DNA of 64,000 nt from Phycisphaerae bacterium (GTDB lineage: Bacteria > Planctomycetota > Phycisphaerae > UBA1845), in NCBI GenBank assembly GCA_029260115.1, contig JAJDDW010000071.1:30667-94666 (forward strand), written 5' to 3'. Positions 19,034-27,001 of the stretch are shown in pieces. Position numbers and translations under genes: made by a program. A model generated the notes under the pieces. It was given only the letters and a program-made list of their open reading frames with translations. It searched no databases and was not told the origin of the DNA. Numbering within the stretch: the stretch's first letter is position 1; the number at the start of each line of letters is the position of its first letter.

Positions 19034-20254
19034 ATGAACAATCGACTGAAAAAGTTCGGACTAATCGCTGCGTTTCTCAACGCCATCATAATGTCACCGA
19101 CGCTGCGCGCATCCGGCATTGAGCCATTACAAAATATCGTAGTCACCACCGTCGATGGCCAGGTCCACACGGGACAACTCATTAAGCTCTCCGATCGCGA
19201 AGGCATCACGCTGCAAGTGGCCCTCGATAAACAGCTTCGATTAGCGACCGCAGATTTGATAAATATTTCGACTTCATACGACCAAGCAATCATCAGAAAA
19301 CGTGACGCGCTCATCAAGACCTCTAACTTGGACCACCTGTACGGACAGTTTGCTGAACAAGGCGAAGACGTCGTGGTGATCGAGACGACCGACCTGGGCA
19401 AGGTATCGGTACCGATGGACAGGGTTGTTGAGATTATTCCCGGCGGACAAGACAAACTTTCACACCAGCGGTCCCGGACTTGGTTACATCGCATGTTGCC
19501 ATCAGGTGAAGACGTAGCTTTGCTTGCAAATGGGGATACCATACGCGGCTTTCTAGTGGGAGTTAGCGCCGAGGGTTTCGTTTTCGAAACTAGCAACAAT
19601 GAAATACGACTTCCCTTAGCTAGTGTATTGGCCATTAAACTGTCCAACCAACGACAGTCAAAACCGACCAACCCTCATTTCAATATCCGATTAAGTAACT
19701 CAGGGCACGTAACCACTGATCGCCTGCAATGGGAAACCAACATCATAAACGCACATTTGCAGTTCGGCGTTGACGCACAAATCGAAGCTGAACGCGTGGT
19801 AAATTTCGAAATTGGCGGCGGCAGATGGCAATGGCTAAGCGACTTAGAGCCTATCAGCTATGAACATACGCCTATGATGTCACTAAACTGGCACTACACC
19901 ACTGACGTCAATATCGTGGGTGGCCCGATCACCGTGTCGCTAGAATCATACGAGCATGGCATCGGCGTACATTCTCGATCCGTTCTCAAATATGACCTCA
20001 AATCAGCGTATCACGAATTCGTAACGTCCTTTGGCATAGACGATAACAGCGGACCGCTGGCCGATGTGCATGTGATGATTCTTGTGGATGGCACACGACG
20101 GTTTGAAAAAGAGAACGTGCGCCAAGGCACGCTCCATGGCCCATTACGCATCAACATAGAAAACGCCAAGACACTAGAACTAATCGTAGACTTTGGCCTA
20201 CGCGGCGACATCCAAGACCGATTCAACTGGGTAGAAGCCGCCCTAATACGCTAA
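19034..20254 (+). CDS. Exported NPCBM/NEW2-domain protein
   Basis: A 406-residue protein. The ATG at 19034, five bases after the previous stop, begins a proper signal peptide ('LIAAFLNAIIMSPTLRAS'); longer in-frame starts would lie inside the previous gene. The middle contains two SH3-like beta segments ('VTTVDGQVHTGQLIKLSD', 'LLANGDTIRGFLVGVSAE'). The last ~110 residues are an NPCBM/NEW2 carbohydrate-binding-type domain: 'YEHGIGVHSRSVLKYDL', 'FGIDDNSGPLADVHVMI', 'VDFGLRGDIQDRFNWVEA'. Probably envelope or surface glycan-binding. It is the last gene of the MoxR cluster; a GC-rich hairpin repeat lies 15 bases after its stop. Confidence 0.85.
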   Translation: MNNRLKKFGLIAAFLNAIIMSPTLRASGIEPLQNIVVTTVDGQVHTGQLIKLSDREGITLQVALDKQLRLATADLINISTSYDQAIIRKRDALIKTSNLDHLYGQFAEQGEDVVVIETTDLGKVSVPMDRVVEIIPGGQDKLSHQRSRTWLHRMLPSGEDVALLANGDTIRGFLVGVSAEGFVFETSNNEIRLPLASVLAIKLSNQRQSKPTNPHFNIRLSNSGHVTTDRLQWETNIINAHLQFGVDAQIEAERVVNFEIGGGRWQWLSDLEPISYEHTPMMSLNWHYTTDVNIVGGPITVSLESYEHGIGVHSRSVLKYDLKSAYHEFVTSFGIDDNSGPLADVHVMILVDGTRRFEKENVRQGTLHGPLRINIENAKTLELIVDFGLRGDIQDRFNWVEAALIR

Positions 20255-20268
20255 TATATTTCCCAACC

Positions 20269-20294
20269 GAGCCGCGGGCTTTAGCCCGCGCGGA
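20269..20294. repeat. Dispersed GC-rich hairpin repeat, copy 1
   Basis: The core CGCGGGC-TTTA-GCCCGCG forms a perfect seven-bp hairpin within a ~26-base unit that recurs at 46241, 50321, 50432 (inverted) and 52811. It follows the MoxR cluster's last stop by 15 bases. There is no T tract, so it is not a classical terminator. Confidence 0.85.
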
Positions 20295-20422
20295 CTCACG
20301 AACGTATATCACACCCGACCGGATGGCATGGGTACGCGAAGCTTACGAGTGTCTTCCGACTGACTATCTAAATCCAAATGGTCAACGACTCTACGTGCAC
20401 ATCAAATGATGATACGTACACT

Positions 20423-20911
20423 TTATCGATTCTGATTAATCGAACACCCCGCCTGCGGATTCTTCTGCACGTGCTTCTGATGATAATCCTCTGCCATGTA
20501 AAAAGTACAAGCCGGGGAGATTTCCGTTACGATAGCATCTTGATATTGCCCCGAATGCGCCACTGCGTCGCACGTGGCCCGAGCAGAATCTTCCTGATCT
20601 TCCGATTGAAAAAATATAACCGAGCGATACTGCGAGCCCACGTCAGGCCCCTGACGATTGTGCATGGTTGGATTGTGACAATTCCAAAAAACGTCTAGTA
20701 GATCATCGAACGTAGTCTTGTCTGTATCAAACGATACGCGCACCACTTCTGCATGACCGGTCGTACCAGTGCAAACATCCTTGTAGCTGGGATTGGCCGT
20801 CGCCCCACCGCAATAGCCTACAGCCGTATCGACGACGCCTTCCACCTCGCGAAAGGCTTCTTCCACACCCCAAAAACAACCAGCTCCAAATACCGCTTCT
20901 TCAATACTCAT
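20423..20911 (-). CDS. msrA: Peptide-methionine (S)-S-oxide reductase
   Basis: A 162-residue MsrA, which reduces methionine-S-sulfoxide in proteins. The catalytic motif is 'GAGCFWGVEEAF' near the N-terminus with the nucleophilic Cys in GCFWG. Other family blocks follow: 'VGYCGGATANPSYKDVC', 'GTTGHAEVVRVSFD', 'DVGSQYRSVIFF' and a C-terminal 'AEDYHQKH'. A downstream Cys in 'PQAGCSINQ' could be the resolving Cys. AGGAG lies about nine bases before the ATG. It lies downstream of the beta-propeller gene on the same strand with a 92-base gap. Confidence 0.93.
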   Translation of the reverse strand: MSIEEAVFGAGCFWGVEEAFREVEGVVDTAVGYCGGATANPSYKDVCTGTTGHAEVVRVSFDTDKTTFDDLLDVFWNCHNPTMHNRQGPDVGSQYRSVIFFQSEDQEDSARATCDAVAHSGQYQDAIVTEISPACTFYMAEDYHQKHVQKNPQAGCSINQNR

Positions 20912-21003
20912 CTTCGATTCTCCTGAATAATTCCAGAAAATGATAGACGAATGCTAGCAAATCGTCCAGGGGTAAACTGCTTTCATGATGTTGGAAATAC
21001 CCC

Positions 21004-22128
21004 TTATTTTGCGAACCACACCCCATAAATCGGCGGTAAATGATTAGAAATCGTATGCCAATGATCCCCCTGATCCCCAGACCACCATAACGACCCCGTC
21101 GTACTCCCGAATGCCACCTCCTCGCCACAGGCATCCACATCCAACGCATGTCGAAACGTGATGTCATACGCATGATCCTGCGGCAGGCCCTCACGCAACA
21201 CGTCGAACGTTTCGCCACCATCGCGCGTACGCGACACCACTACCTGGGCATCGACCGGAATACGTTGTTCATCTTTGATCGCGGGCACCAGCCAAGCCGT
21301 GTTTGCATCATGCGGATGAACTGCCACCGCAAAGCCAAATGTAGATGGCTGAACATTTTTAACTTCGGTCCAAGATTGGCAACCATCGGCAGATCGAAAC
21401 ACGCCGTTGTGATGCTGCGACCAAAAGGCGTCCGGCGAACTCCCACATTGTACCACGAGGTGCGGGTCTTGAATATCAACATCGTCCTTACGTTCAGGCG
21501 GCATGTACGCAGCCCACATCCCCTTCGATTGACAGGACCAACTGTTACCGCCATCACCAGTCACCCACACCCCGCCACATGAAATGCCCACAGTCACCCG
21601 CTGACTATCGCGCGGATCAACGCAAATGGAATGCATACCGGGATAATCCAACCCGCCGCCGAACCAATTCTTTCTACTAGGATGATCCCAAAGCGATCGA
21701 ATCAGCGACCATGATTGCCCATGATCTTCAGAACGAAACAACCCACCCGGCACAGTCCCGCACCAAAGCACCCCAGGCTCATCCGCGCCACCAGCCGCCA
21801 ACGACCATATCAATTCCAGATTCCACGGGATAGGCGTGCCGCGCATGGGGCACAAAACATCTTCCACATCTTCTGGCTTCTCAGGATAAGCAGGGGCAGC
21901 TATTTCCTGCCATGTCACGCCCCCATCGCTAGAGCGATGAAGTTTAGATCCAAAATGCCCATGCCCCAAAGCGGCATACACACTGTCATCCCGCGCATCA
22001 TGCAGCACAATATAAATCGGATCAGACAAGAAGGCCGTGCCCGATATTGACCAACGACACGCGCCTTTCCCACTACGAGAAAGCGTAAACATCCCCTTGC
22101 GGGTAGCTACGAACATCCGATCACTCAT
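21004..22128 (-). CDS. Asp-box (BNR) beta-propeller protein, exo-sialidase-like
   Basis: A 374-residue soluble protein without a signal peptide. Six Asp-box motifs (SxDxGxTW type) are spread along it: 'SSDGGVTW', 'SEDHGQSW', 'TGDGGNSW', 'SADGCQSW', 'TRDGGETF' and 'SGDQGDHW', one per propeller blade. Databases usually label such proteins exo-alpha-sialidase or VPS10-like, but I see no sialidase Arg triad, so enzymatic activity is doubtful. The MoaD/ThiS-like gene lies 60 bases upstream on the same strand, a pairing I recall from other genomes; a functional link is unproven. Confidence 0.82.
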   Translation of the reverse strand: MSDRMFVATRKGMFTLSRSGKGACRWSISGTAFLSDPIYIVLHDARDDSVYAALGHGHFGSKLHRSSDGGVTWQEIAAPAYPEKPEDVEDVLCPMRGTPIPWNLELIWSLAAGGADEPGVLWCGTVPGGLFRSEDHGQSWSLIRSLWDHPSRKNWFGGGLDYPGMHSICVDPRDSQRVTVGISCGGVWVTGDGGNSWSCQSKGMWAAYMPPERKDDVDIQDPHLVVQCGSSPDAFWSQHHNGVFRSADGCQSWTEVKNVQPSTFGFAVAVHPHDANTAWLVPAIKDEQRIPVDAQVVVSRTRDGGETFDVLREGLPQDHAYDITFRHALDVDACGEEVAFGSTTGSLWWSGDQGDHWHTISNHLPPIYGVWFAK

Positions 22129-22188
22129 AACTCAATCCTTTTCTCATCACCTACTGACCCTGAACAAGTATGTGACCCTGCTAGGCAG

Positions 22189-22458
22189 CTATCCACCTGA
22201 CAACGCCTGCATCACATATATCTCATCGCCAGCCGAGACTTCATCGCTCAACAAGGTACGATCTTTTATAGGCTGACCATTAATAAAAATAATCATATGC
22301 TTGCGAACTGCCCCACGATCATCCAGCACATACCCTCGCGCCTGTTCATTTTTCTCAAACACACTATTAAGCACTTCGCGCACAGTGTCTCCAACAATGT
22401 CAACAGTTTGACATTGTACATGCCGTTGAATATTAGATGTAAAAGTTACGCGCACCAT
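22189..22458 (-). CDS. MoaD/ThiS-like ubiquitin-fold sulfur-carrier protein
   Basis: An 89-residue protein beginning at the ATG at 22456-22458; a longer frame upstream lacks family similarity. It has a beta-grasp pattern, 'MVRVTFTSNIQRHV' then 'VREVLNSVFEK', 'MIIFINGQPI', 'VSAGDEIYVMQAL'. It ends in the diagnostic Gly-Gly, so thiocarboxylation or adenylation at the C-terminus is possible. No MoeB/ThiF-like activating enzyme is in the window. It is first in a minus-strand set with the beta-propeller and msrA. Whether it serves molybdopterin, thiamine or another pathway cannot be told. Confidence 0.82.
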   Translation of the reverse strand: MVRVTFTSNIQRHVQCQTVDIVGDTVREVLNSVFEKNEQARGYVLDDRGAVRKHMIIFINGQPIKDRTLLSDEVSAGDEIYVMQALSGG

Positions 22459-22618
22459 AATGCTTGCCCAATATTGACCGAAAAAAGCCGTCCGGGTGGC
22501 ATGGGGATGCACCAGCTTACCCGTGGTTTTGCGTGGGACTATCATACCACAAATAAAATCTATATGCCCGCCGGCCCACTTAGCGATACAACATCAAAGC
22601 GACACGATCGCCAGCATT

Positions 22619-23146
22619 CTACACGATCAACGCACGACCATTAGCCGTCAAGCTGTAAAAAGTGGTAGGTGGATAGCTAGGCATCACCTTACGGACCACA
22701 AGATTCACCGCCTGCATATCTTTCAGCGCAGAAGCCAACGCCCGGGCCGTAAGCTGGGGGAAAATGCTGCGAATCTGGTTAAACCGTTGCTGCCCCTCAC
22801 CAAGCCCAACAGCGATTGGAACAGACCACTTCCGCAAAGCGATCTCCGTAACCCCCAGCCGCAGCATCACCTGATACACACGAGCACACCACAACGCCGG
22901 ATTTTTCCCTGCTGCAGTCAGTACATATTCTGGCCTAAGCGGATGACCATGGCCAGGATTACGCATCACCCATCCTAATTCCGCCGCATGCGATAGCGTT
23001 CGCCGCAGGGCATCCTTACTAACGCTTAATCGGGTACTCAACGTGACGAACTTCGCGCCCTTCCCTCGATGTAATTCAGTTAGTACTGGAATTACCCAGC
23101 GATATTGCGTGAGCAAAAATATTATTTTCATCTCTTGTTTTGACAT
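22619..23146 (-). CDS. Transcriptional regulator with two HxlR-like winged helices
   Basis: A 175-residue protein. The ATG at 23144-23146 is chosen because AAGGG lies seven bases upstream; ATG at 23164 has none. It appears to be an internal duplication of a winged-helix domain. Unit one runs 'WVIPVLTELHRGKG' to 'HPLRPEYVLTAAGK'. Unit two runs 'WSVPIAVGLGEGQQRFNQI' to 'PPTTFYSLTANGRAL'. Both match the HxlR pattern (W..P.L..L..G..RF..L...L....L...L..L). It is divergent from the VOC gene across a ~120-base region with a repeated TTGACTC. It probably controls itself and the VOC gene. Confidence 0.75.
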   Translation of the reverse strand: MSKQEMKIIFLLTQYRWVIPVLTELHRGKGAKFVTLSTRLSVSKDALRRTLSHAAELGWVMRNPGHGHPLRPEYVLTAAGKNPALWCARVYQVMLRLGVTEIALRKWSVPIAVGLGEGQQRFNQIRSIFPQLTARALASALKDMQAVNLVVRKVMPSYPPTTFYSLTANGRALIV

Positions 23147-23155
23147 AAATAGCCC

Positions 23156-23203
23156 TTGACTCATCAATATTGCACATTGACTCTTTTATATATTTAGTAT
23201 ACT
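23156..23203. promoter_or_regulatory. Divergent control region with TTGACTC direct repeats
   Basis: TTGACTC occurs at 23156-23162 and 23177-23183, 21 bases apart (two helical turns), between the regulator and the VOC gene. The second copy supplies a -35-like TTGACT, with TATACT at 23198-23203 after a short 15-base spacer. Operator-like spacing; inference only. Confidence 0.4.
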
Positions 23204-23267
23204 TTCAGAACCTTGGCGTGTACAGAGATCACTAGCCACGTTCTTTTAATAGAGGAGTCAATAGATA

Positions 23268-23645
23268 ATGGCATCATCATTAGGTTTTGACGGAGGGTTG
23301 ACGTGCGCGTTGCGAGTGACCGATCTGGATCGGTCTATTGCCTGGTATGAACAAACGCTGAGCTGCAACATGTTGTTCCGGCTTGACGAAATTGGTTGGT
23401 GTGAATTATCAACCGAGGTAGCGCGGGTAAATATCGGATTATCCAATGTAGAAAAGGCAGGTGGCGAAGGCGGTGCGACGCTGACATTTGGGGTGAAAGA
23501 TATTGAAACCGCACGTAAGCAGTTAGAAGAAAAGGATGTGCGCTTCGACGGACCGACGCAAGTCATAGAAGGTATGGTCAAACTCGCCACCTTTTTTGAT
23601 CCGGACGACAATGCCCTTATGTTGTATCAAGATTTGCAATGTTAA
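23268..23645 (+). CDS. VOC-superfamily (glyoxalase-fold) protein
   Basis: A 125-residue single VOC protein with the paired beta-alpha-beta-beta-beta pattern. It starts 'LTCALRVTDLDRSIAWYEQ' and has a second half 'ATLTFGVKDIETARKQLEEK', ending 'ATFFDPDDNALMLYQDL'. The C-terminal Asp-rich end resembles glyoxalase/bleomycin-resistance proteins. Metal ligands cannot be fixed by eye. AGAGGAG precedes the ATG. It is transcribed divergently from the tandem winged-helix regulator and followed after 35 bases by an exported protein gene. Substrate unknown. Confidence 0.85.
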   Translation: MASSLGFDGGLTCALRVTDLDRSIAWYEQTLSCNMLFRLDEIGWCELSTEVARVNIGLSNVEKAGGEGGATLTFGVKDIETARKQLEEKDVRFDGPTQVIEGMVKLATFFDPDDNALMLYQDLQC

Positions 23646-23680
23646 TATTTAATGTACTACTAACAAACAGGAGGCCGACT

Positions 23681-24235
23681 TTGAACGATCTAGTGAGAAC
23701 AACTAAAGGAAATACAGGCCGGGCGTGGACGCTCGTTCTATGTCTCGCAGCAATTCCTTTGGCAAGTTATTGTTACGTCTCTATCGCACGCGCGGAAGAC
23801 ATGCCCAACACTTCTTCTAAGTTAGAGGCCTTTCGCTGGCTTACTGGTACTTGGGTTGGCAAAGACAATCCTGATCTTTACGAAGTGTGGACCGATCCTA
23901 TCGACGACGCCATGATCGGCATATTCCGCTGGACAAAAAAGAATAAACTCTGGATGACGGAACATCTGTCGATTACGGTGGATGAGGGTGTACCGGTATT
24001 TCGACTCCGTCATTTCGCAAGAGATATGGTCGCCTGGGAAGATAAAAACGGCGCTCTCACCTATCCACTCACATCAGCCACCAACAACGAAATTATTTTT
24101 GAAAACCCAAAACGCGATCATCCAAGACGGTTCATCTATCGGCGCATCAGCCACGATTCATATTCGGTTACCCTTGCTGGTGGCGGCAACGCCAAAGATG
24201 ATTCCGATGTGTTTGAATTTCAACGCGTAAAATAA
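23681..24235 (+). CDS. Exported DUF6265-type protein
   Basis: A 184-residue protein. The TTG at 23681 is taken as start because CAGGAGG lies six bases upstream; the ATG 42 bases earlier would overlap the previous gene and has no such site. A signal peptide ('TLVLCLAAIPLASYCYVS') precedes the mature part 'FRWLTGTWVGKDNPDLYEVW'. That motif and 'RHFARDMVAWEDK' match my memory of the DUF6265 lipocalin-like domain. It is likely periplasmic and may bind a small hydrophobic ligand, but no function is established. It converges on the next Cys-rich lipoprotein gene. Confidence 0.75.
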   Translation: MNDLVRTTKGNTGRAWTLVLCLAAIPLASYCYVSIARAEDMPNTSSKLEAFRWLTGTWVGKDNPDLYEVWTDPIDDAMIGIFRWTKKNKLWMTEHLSITVDEGVPVFRLRHFARDMVAWEDKNGALTYPLTSATNNEIIFENPKRDHPRRFIYRRISHDSYSVTLAGGGNAKDDSDVFEFQRVK

Positions 24236-24258
24236 TAACCGTTTGGCTATCACGTATT

Positions 24259-25299
24259 TTACTGACCTGATTGTCTACACGTGCTAGAACTACACGCAGT
24301 CCCATCGCCTAAGAATGTGTCGCCAGCGCCCGAACATTGGGTGGCAAAAGTGATCGTACATTCGCCACCGGTGCAACAGGCCCCAAGCGTTTGCTGGCAA
24401 AAGGCTATGTCGCACGAAGAAATATCATCCAAAAACGTGCCGCCGCTGGTTTGACAATCAGCCGAGGTCGTCAGTGAACATTGTCCATCGACGCAGCAGG
24501 CAACCAACGAACCATTAAAGCACGGGTTCGGGTCGCAAGCGACGCCAACACCCTCGAATGTGCCGCCAGCCAACCCGCAATCGGTAAGCGTTTGCAACGT
24601 GCAAGCACCTGCGAAATCGCAACAGGCCCCTTCGCAAGAGGCGTCGCTGCACGTAGTGCCATCACCATTGTACATGCCATTGCAAGCCTGTTGGGTAGTC
24701 ATCGCGCATACGCCTGATTCACCGCAACAAGCGCCGCCACATAGATTGGGATCGCAGGTTGTGCCGTCGCCGAGATACGTACCATCGCAGGCATCACGCG
24801 CGGTGCTCGAACAGTCACCAATATCTGAGCAGCATGCGCCAACACAGGCGATTGTATTACAAGAGGTACCGTTACCTTGATAGGTCGAGCCAGCGGCCAT
24901 GCAGCCGCTCATCGTTTCTTCGTTACATTGACCCTGCTCATCGCAACAAGCGCCGAGGCAGGTGTTCGATGCGCAGGCCGTTAGCTCCGCGACAAACGTA
25001 CCACCCAGCGTGTCGCACGCACTTTGTAAGTCTTCGATGCAACTACCATCAGCCAGGCAACACGCGCCGCTCGTTGGCGCATCCATTGGCTCATCACAGA
25101 AGGTGTCTTGGCACGTCGTCAAGTCTCCCAGATATCGGCCACCGAGCGTGGTGCAAAAAGTGTTGGATGTAAAATCGATACACGCGCCATTATTACAACA
25201 GCCGCCAGTAGGCTCAACGCTGCACCCGGCCTGCATGAGCAGTGAAGCCATGCCGCCATAAAAGCAAATGGTTAGCCAAGATCGATGTTTAACTTGCAT
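24259..25299 (-). CDS. Lipoprotein made of eight six-cysteine GACC repeats
   Basis: A 346-residue protein. 'LLMQAGC' is a lipobox, so it is a lipoprotein. The mature part is almost entirely eight tandem units of ~34-38 residues. Each follows GACCxxxGxC...C...GG.Y.GDGT.C...C with six cysteines, for example 'GACCGESGVCAMTTQQAC' and 'NGDGTTCSDASC'. The repeats probably form disulfide-bonded modules exposed outside the cytoplasm. The same unit occurs once in the lipoprotein at 3084-4133. Ligand or partner unknown. The repetition could make this locus recombine or misassemble. Confidence 0.8.
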   Translation of the reverse strand: MQVKHRSWLTICFYGGMASLLMQAGCSVEPTGGCCNNGACIDFTSNTFCTTLGGRYLGDLTTCQDTFCDEPMDAPTSGACCLADGSCIEDLQSACDTLGGTFVAELTACASNTCLGACCDEQGQCNEETMSGCMAAGSTYQGNGTSCNTIACVGACCSDIGDCSSTARDACDGTYLGDGTTCDPNLCGGACCGESGVCAMTTQQACNGMYNGDGTTCSDASCEGACCDFAGACTLQTLTDCGLAGGTFEGVGVACDPNPCFNGSLVACCVDGQCSLTTSADCQTSGGTFLDDISSCDIAFCQQTLGACCTGGECTITFATQCSGAGDTFLGDGTACSSSTCRQSGQ

Positions 25300-25320
25300 C
25301 AGTAGAACCGTACCGATGCA

Positions 25321-25527
25321 CTAAGTAGCTGAAAAGTGAGGGGTGGAAGATTTTTTTGTAATCCTACGACGATCTCGGCGAATGTGGGCCGCCATTGGAT
25401 TGGACCGCTGCTGTAAGCGCGTCAGATATTGTTCGAGTTCGAGTTTAGAAAATTCGGCGAGAAAATTGGGGTTCACCGTCGTGTTGAGTCGGATGATGGC
25501 CGTGATGGCTTCGCTTTTGGTTTGCAT
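25321..25527 (-). CDS. Small conserved-looking hypothetical protein
   Basis: A 68-residue protein, 'MQTKSEAITAIIRLNTT' then 'FLAEFSKLELEQYLTRLQQ', ending in a basic tail. GGAG lies about eight bases before the ATG. I recall short planctomycete proteins with this pattern but no function. It is helical and soluble. It lies directly upstream of the Cys-rich lipoprotein gene on the same strand, 21 bases away. Confidence 0.6.
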   Translation of the reverse strand: MQTKSEAITAIIRLNTTVNPNFLAEFSKLELEQYLTRLQQRSNPMAAHIRRDRRRITKKSSTPHFSAT

Positions 25528-25859
25528 TTGTGTCTACTCCACGCTGCAGGTAATTAACTGACCAAGTTTCTGGACTAAAATACGCCCAGCCAAAGAAGCT
25601 ATCGGTGTGGCTAGACCATCCGCATTACTGCTAAACATGGCTAAAAATGACCAAAAAGCGCACTTGTTGCGTGATCCGGGCGTCGAAGTTGCGCGTGTTA
25701 AAAGCGCACGCCATTCTCTCGATGGCAACGTCTATGGCGAGCACGCTTGGCTGCAAAATGTGCGCTAGCAAATAACGAGATTTTTATTTGTTCTCAGCAT
25801 GAATGTCGGATTTGCGTTTGGTTGACCACAGGCCCATTGCCCATGTACGATAACCGGCC

Positions 25860-26441
25860 ATGGCTATTAGATTTCAATGTAGTTCGTGTTCGCAACCAAT
25901 CGAGATAGACGATGTATGGTCGTCGAAGCTGGTGGCGTGCCCCTACTGCCAAAACACCGTTACCGCCCCGGCTACCTCCACCCTGGCGGATTTAACGTCA
26001 ACGCCCACAGCTAGGCAAATTGTTGGTGATTTCGCAGGCGATGCAAGTGTGCCTGCGAAACGAAGCCGCCTTGGTATTGTTTCAATTGTATTAGCTAGCT
26101 TAGCTATAGTATTCGTGATTTCATACGTCTCAGTTGGCGCGGCTCATATCGATCAACTGAATAGTTTTAATGAAAAAATGAATGAGCTTATCACGCAAGA
26201 CTTGGACTTTTTCACGGCCTCACAGCGTGCGTCTGCTGAGCTGTTTCAGACTAGCCCGGGCGGCGCACCGCCTATGTGGATATTCGCGATCGGTATGCTA
26301 ATGATCGGCGCGGGTATGTGTTGGCTATCGGCAGTTACCTGTGCTTTAATTGCCTCGCGTAACTCCACCAGTCGCAAGCAAGCATTCATCGCGTTGGGTA
26401 TATGCGCGATGACACTGGTTCTTGCTTTTTTCCCGGGTTAA
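25860..26441 (+). CDS. Zinc-ribbon membrane protein
   Basis: A 193-residue protein. It begins with a four-Cys ribbon, 'FQCSSCSQPIEI' and 'VACPYCQNTV' (CxxC...CxxC, residues ~6-32). A linker and two or three membrane helices follow ('IVSIVLASLAIVFVISYVS', 'IFAIGMLMIGAGMCWLSAV', 'AFIALGICAMTLVLAFF'). It is typical of the many planctomycete proteins with an MJ0042-like ribbon at the cytoplasmic N-terminus. Function unknown. It converges on the small ribbon gene at 26683-26868. Confidence 0.75.
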   Translation: MAIRFQCSSCSQPIEIDDVWSSKLVACPYCQNTVTAPATSTLADLTSTPTARQIVGDFAGDASVPAKRSRLGIVSIVLASLAIVFVISYVSVGAAHIDQLNSFNEKMNELITQDLDFFTASQRASAELFQTSPGGAPPMWIFAIGMLMIGAGMCWLSAVTCALIASRNSTSRKQAFIALGICAMTLVLAFFPG

Positions 26442-26682
26442 TAATCCACGAAGATTTGTGCCTCACGCTATGAAGCACTGCGCAATCACACTACAATTCC
26501 TAAGCGCCCCCGAGTAAAACCAATGACCGAGCGTAGCGTTAATTATTACCTGTTTGCGCATATACATCTCAACTCCGCGCAAGCTGAAGCATGCGGCTCG
26601 ATTCGCTTGCGTATCATGTGCTATAACTTTGGGTTGGGACGGAAAGATGAAACGCTGTACTCAGCAAATGGAACAAAACGTA

Positions 26683-26868
26683 CTACTTGTCCTGCTTGTC
26701 GTCTGTGACCTCTGCGTTTCCGCTTGCAGTGATGACAGGCGTGGGCTGGACTGGTACGTGGAATGAGATACCGCAAGTCGCGCAGCGTACACGCTTGCCT
26801 CGAATATCATCAGGCACGCGTAACACGGCGCGACAATTTAGTCTTGGACATATGATCGCAATAGCCAT
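26683..26868 (-). CDS. Small zinc-ribbon protein
   Basis: A 61-residue protein. 'IICPRLNCRAVLRVPDD' and 'RVRCATCGISFHVP' form a CxxxxC...CxxC ribbon of the MJ0042 type, followed by an acidic tail. GGAGAG lies about eleven bases before the start. Frames on the opposite strand over this region have no such motif and are rejected. Role unknown, perhaps a metal-binding or protein-interaction module. Confidence 0.65.
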   Translation of the reverse strand: MAIAIICPRLNCRAVLRVPDDIRGKRVRCATCGISFHVPVQPTPVITASGNAEVTDDKQDK

Positions 26869-27001
26869 TTTTTACCCATCTCTCCACAGGCGCCCTTTGT
26901 AGAAGCGCCATATGCCACGCATATCGACCGCCAAAGGCATCGACTTTACGCGACAACCCCGGGTATTGAGAGTTTAAGATATCAAATTGGCTTGTGCGAA
27001 A

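Noticed and set aside
20269..20294. Reading repeat copy 1 as the terminator of the MoxR cluster
   Set aside because: The hairpin is strong but has no T tract, and the same unit occurs inside a gene, so it is listed as a repeat.
21004..22128. Calling the propeller protein a true sialidase
   Set aside because: Asp boxes alone do not make a sialidase; no Arg triad or catalytic Tyr/Glu pattern could be assigned.
24481..25261. Several plus-strand frames of 78-137 residues
   Set aside because: Reverse readings of the eight Cys repeats.
25637..25768. 43-residue plus-strand frame (MAKNDQKAHLLRDPG...) downstream of a longer open stretch
   Set aside because: It looks mildly protein-like but has no ribosome site and no family; not enough to call.
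26523..26766. Two plus-strand frames of 61 and 70 residues
   Set aside because: They partly overlap the minus-strand zinc-ribbon gene, which has a real motif; these do not.
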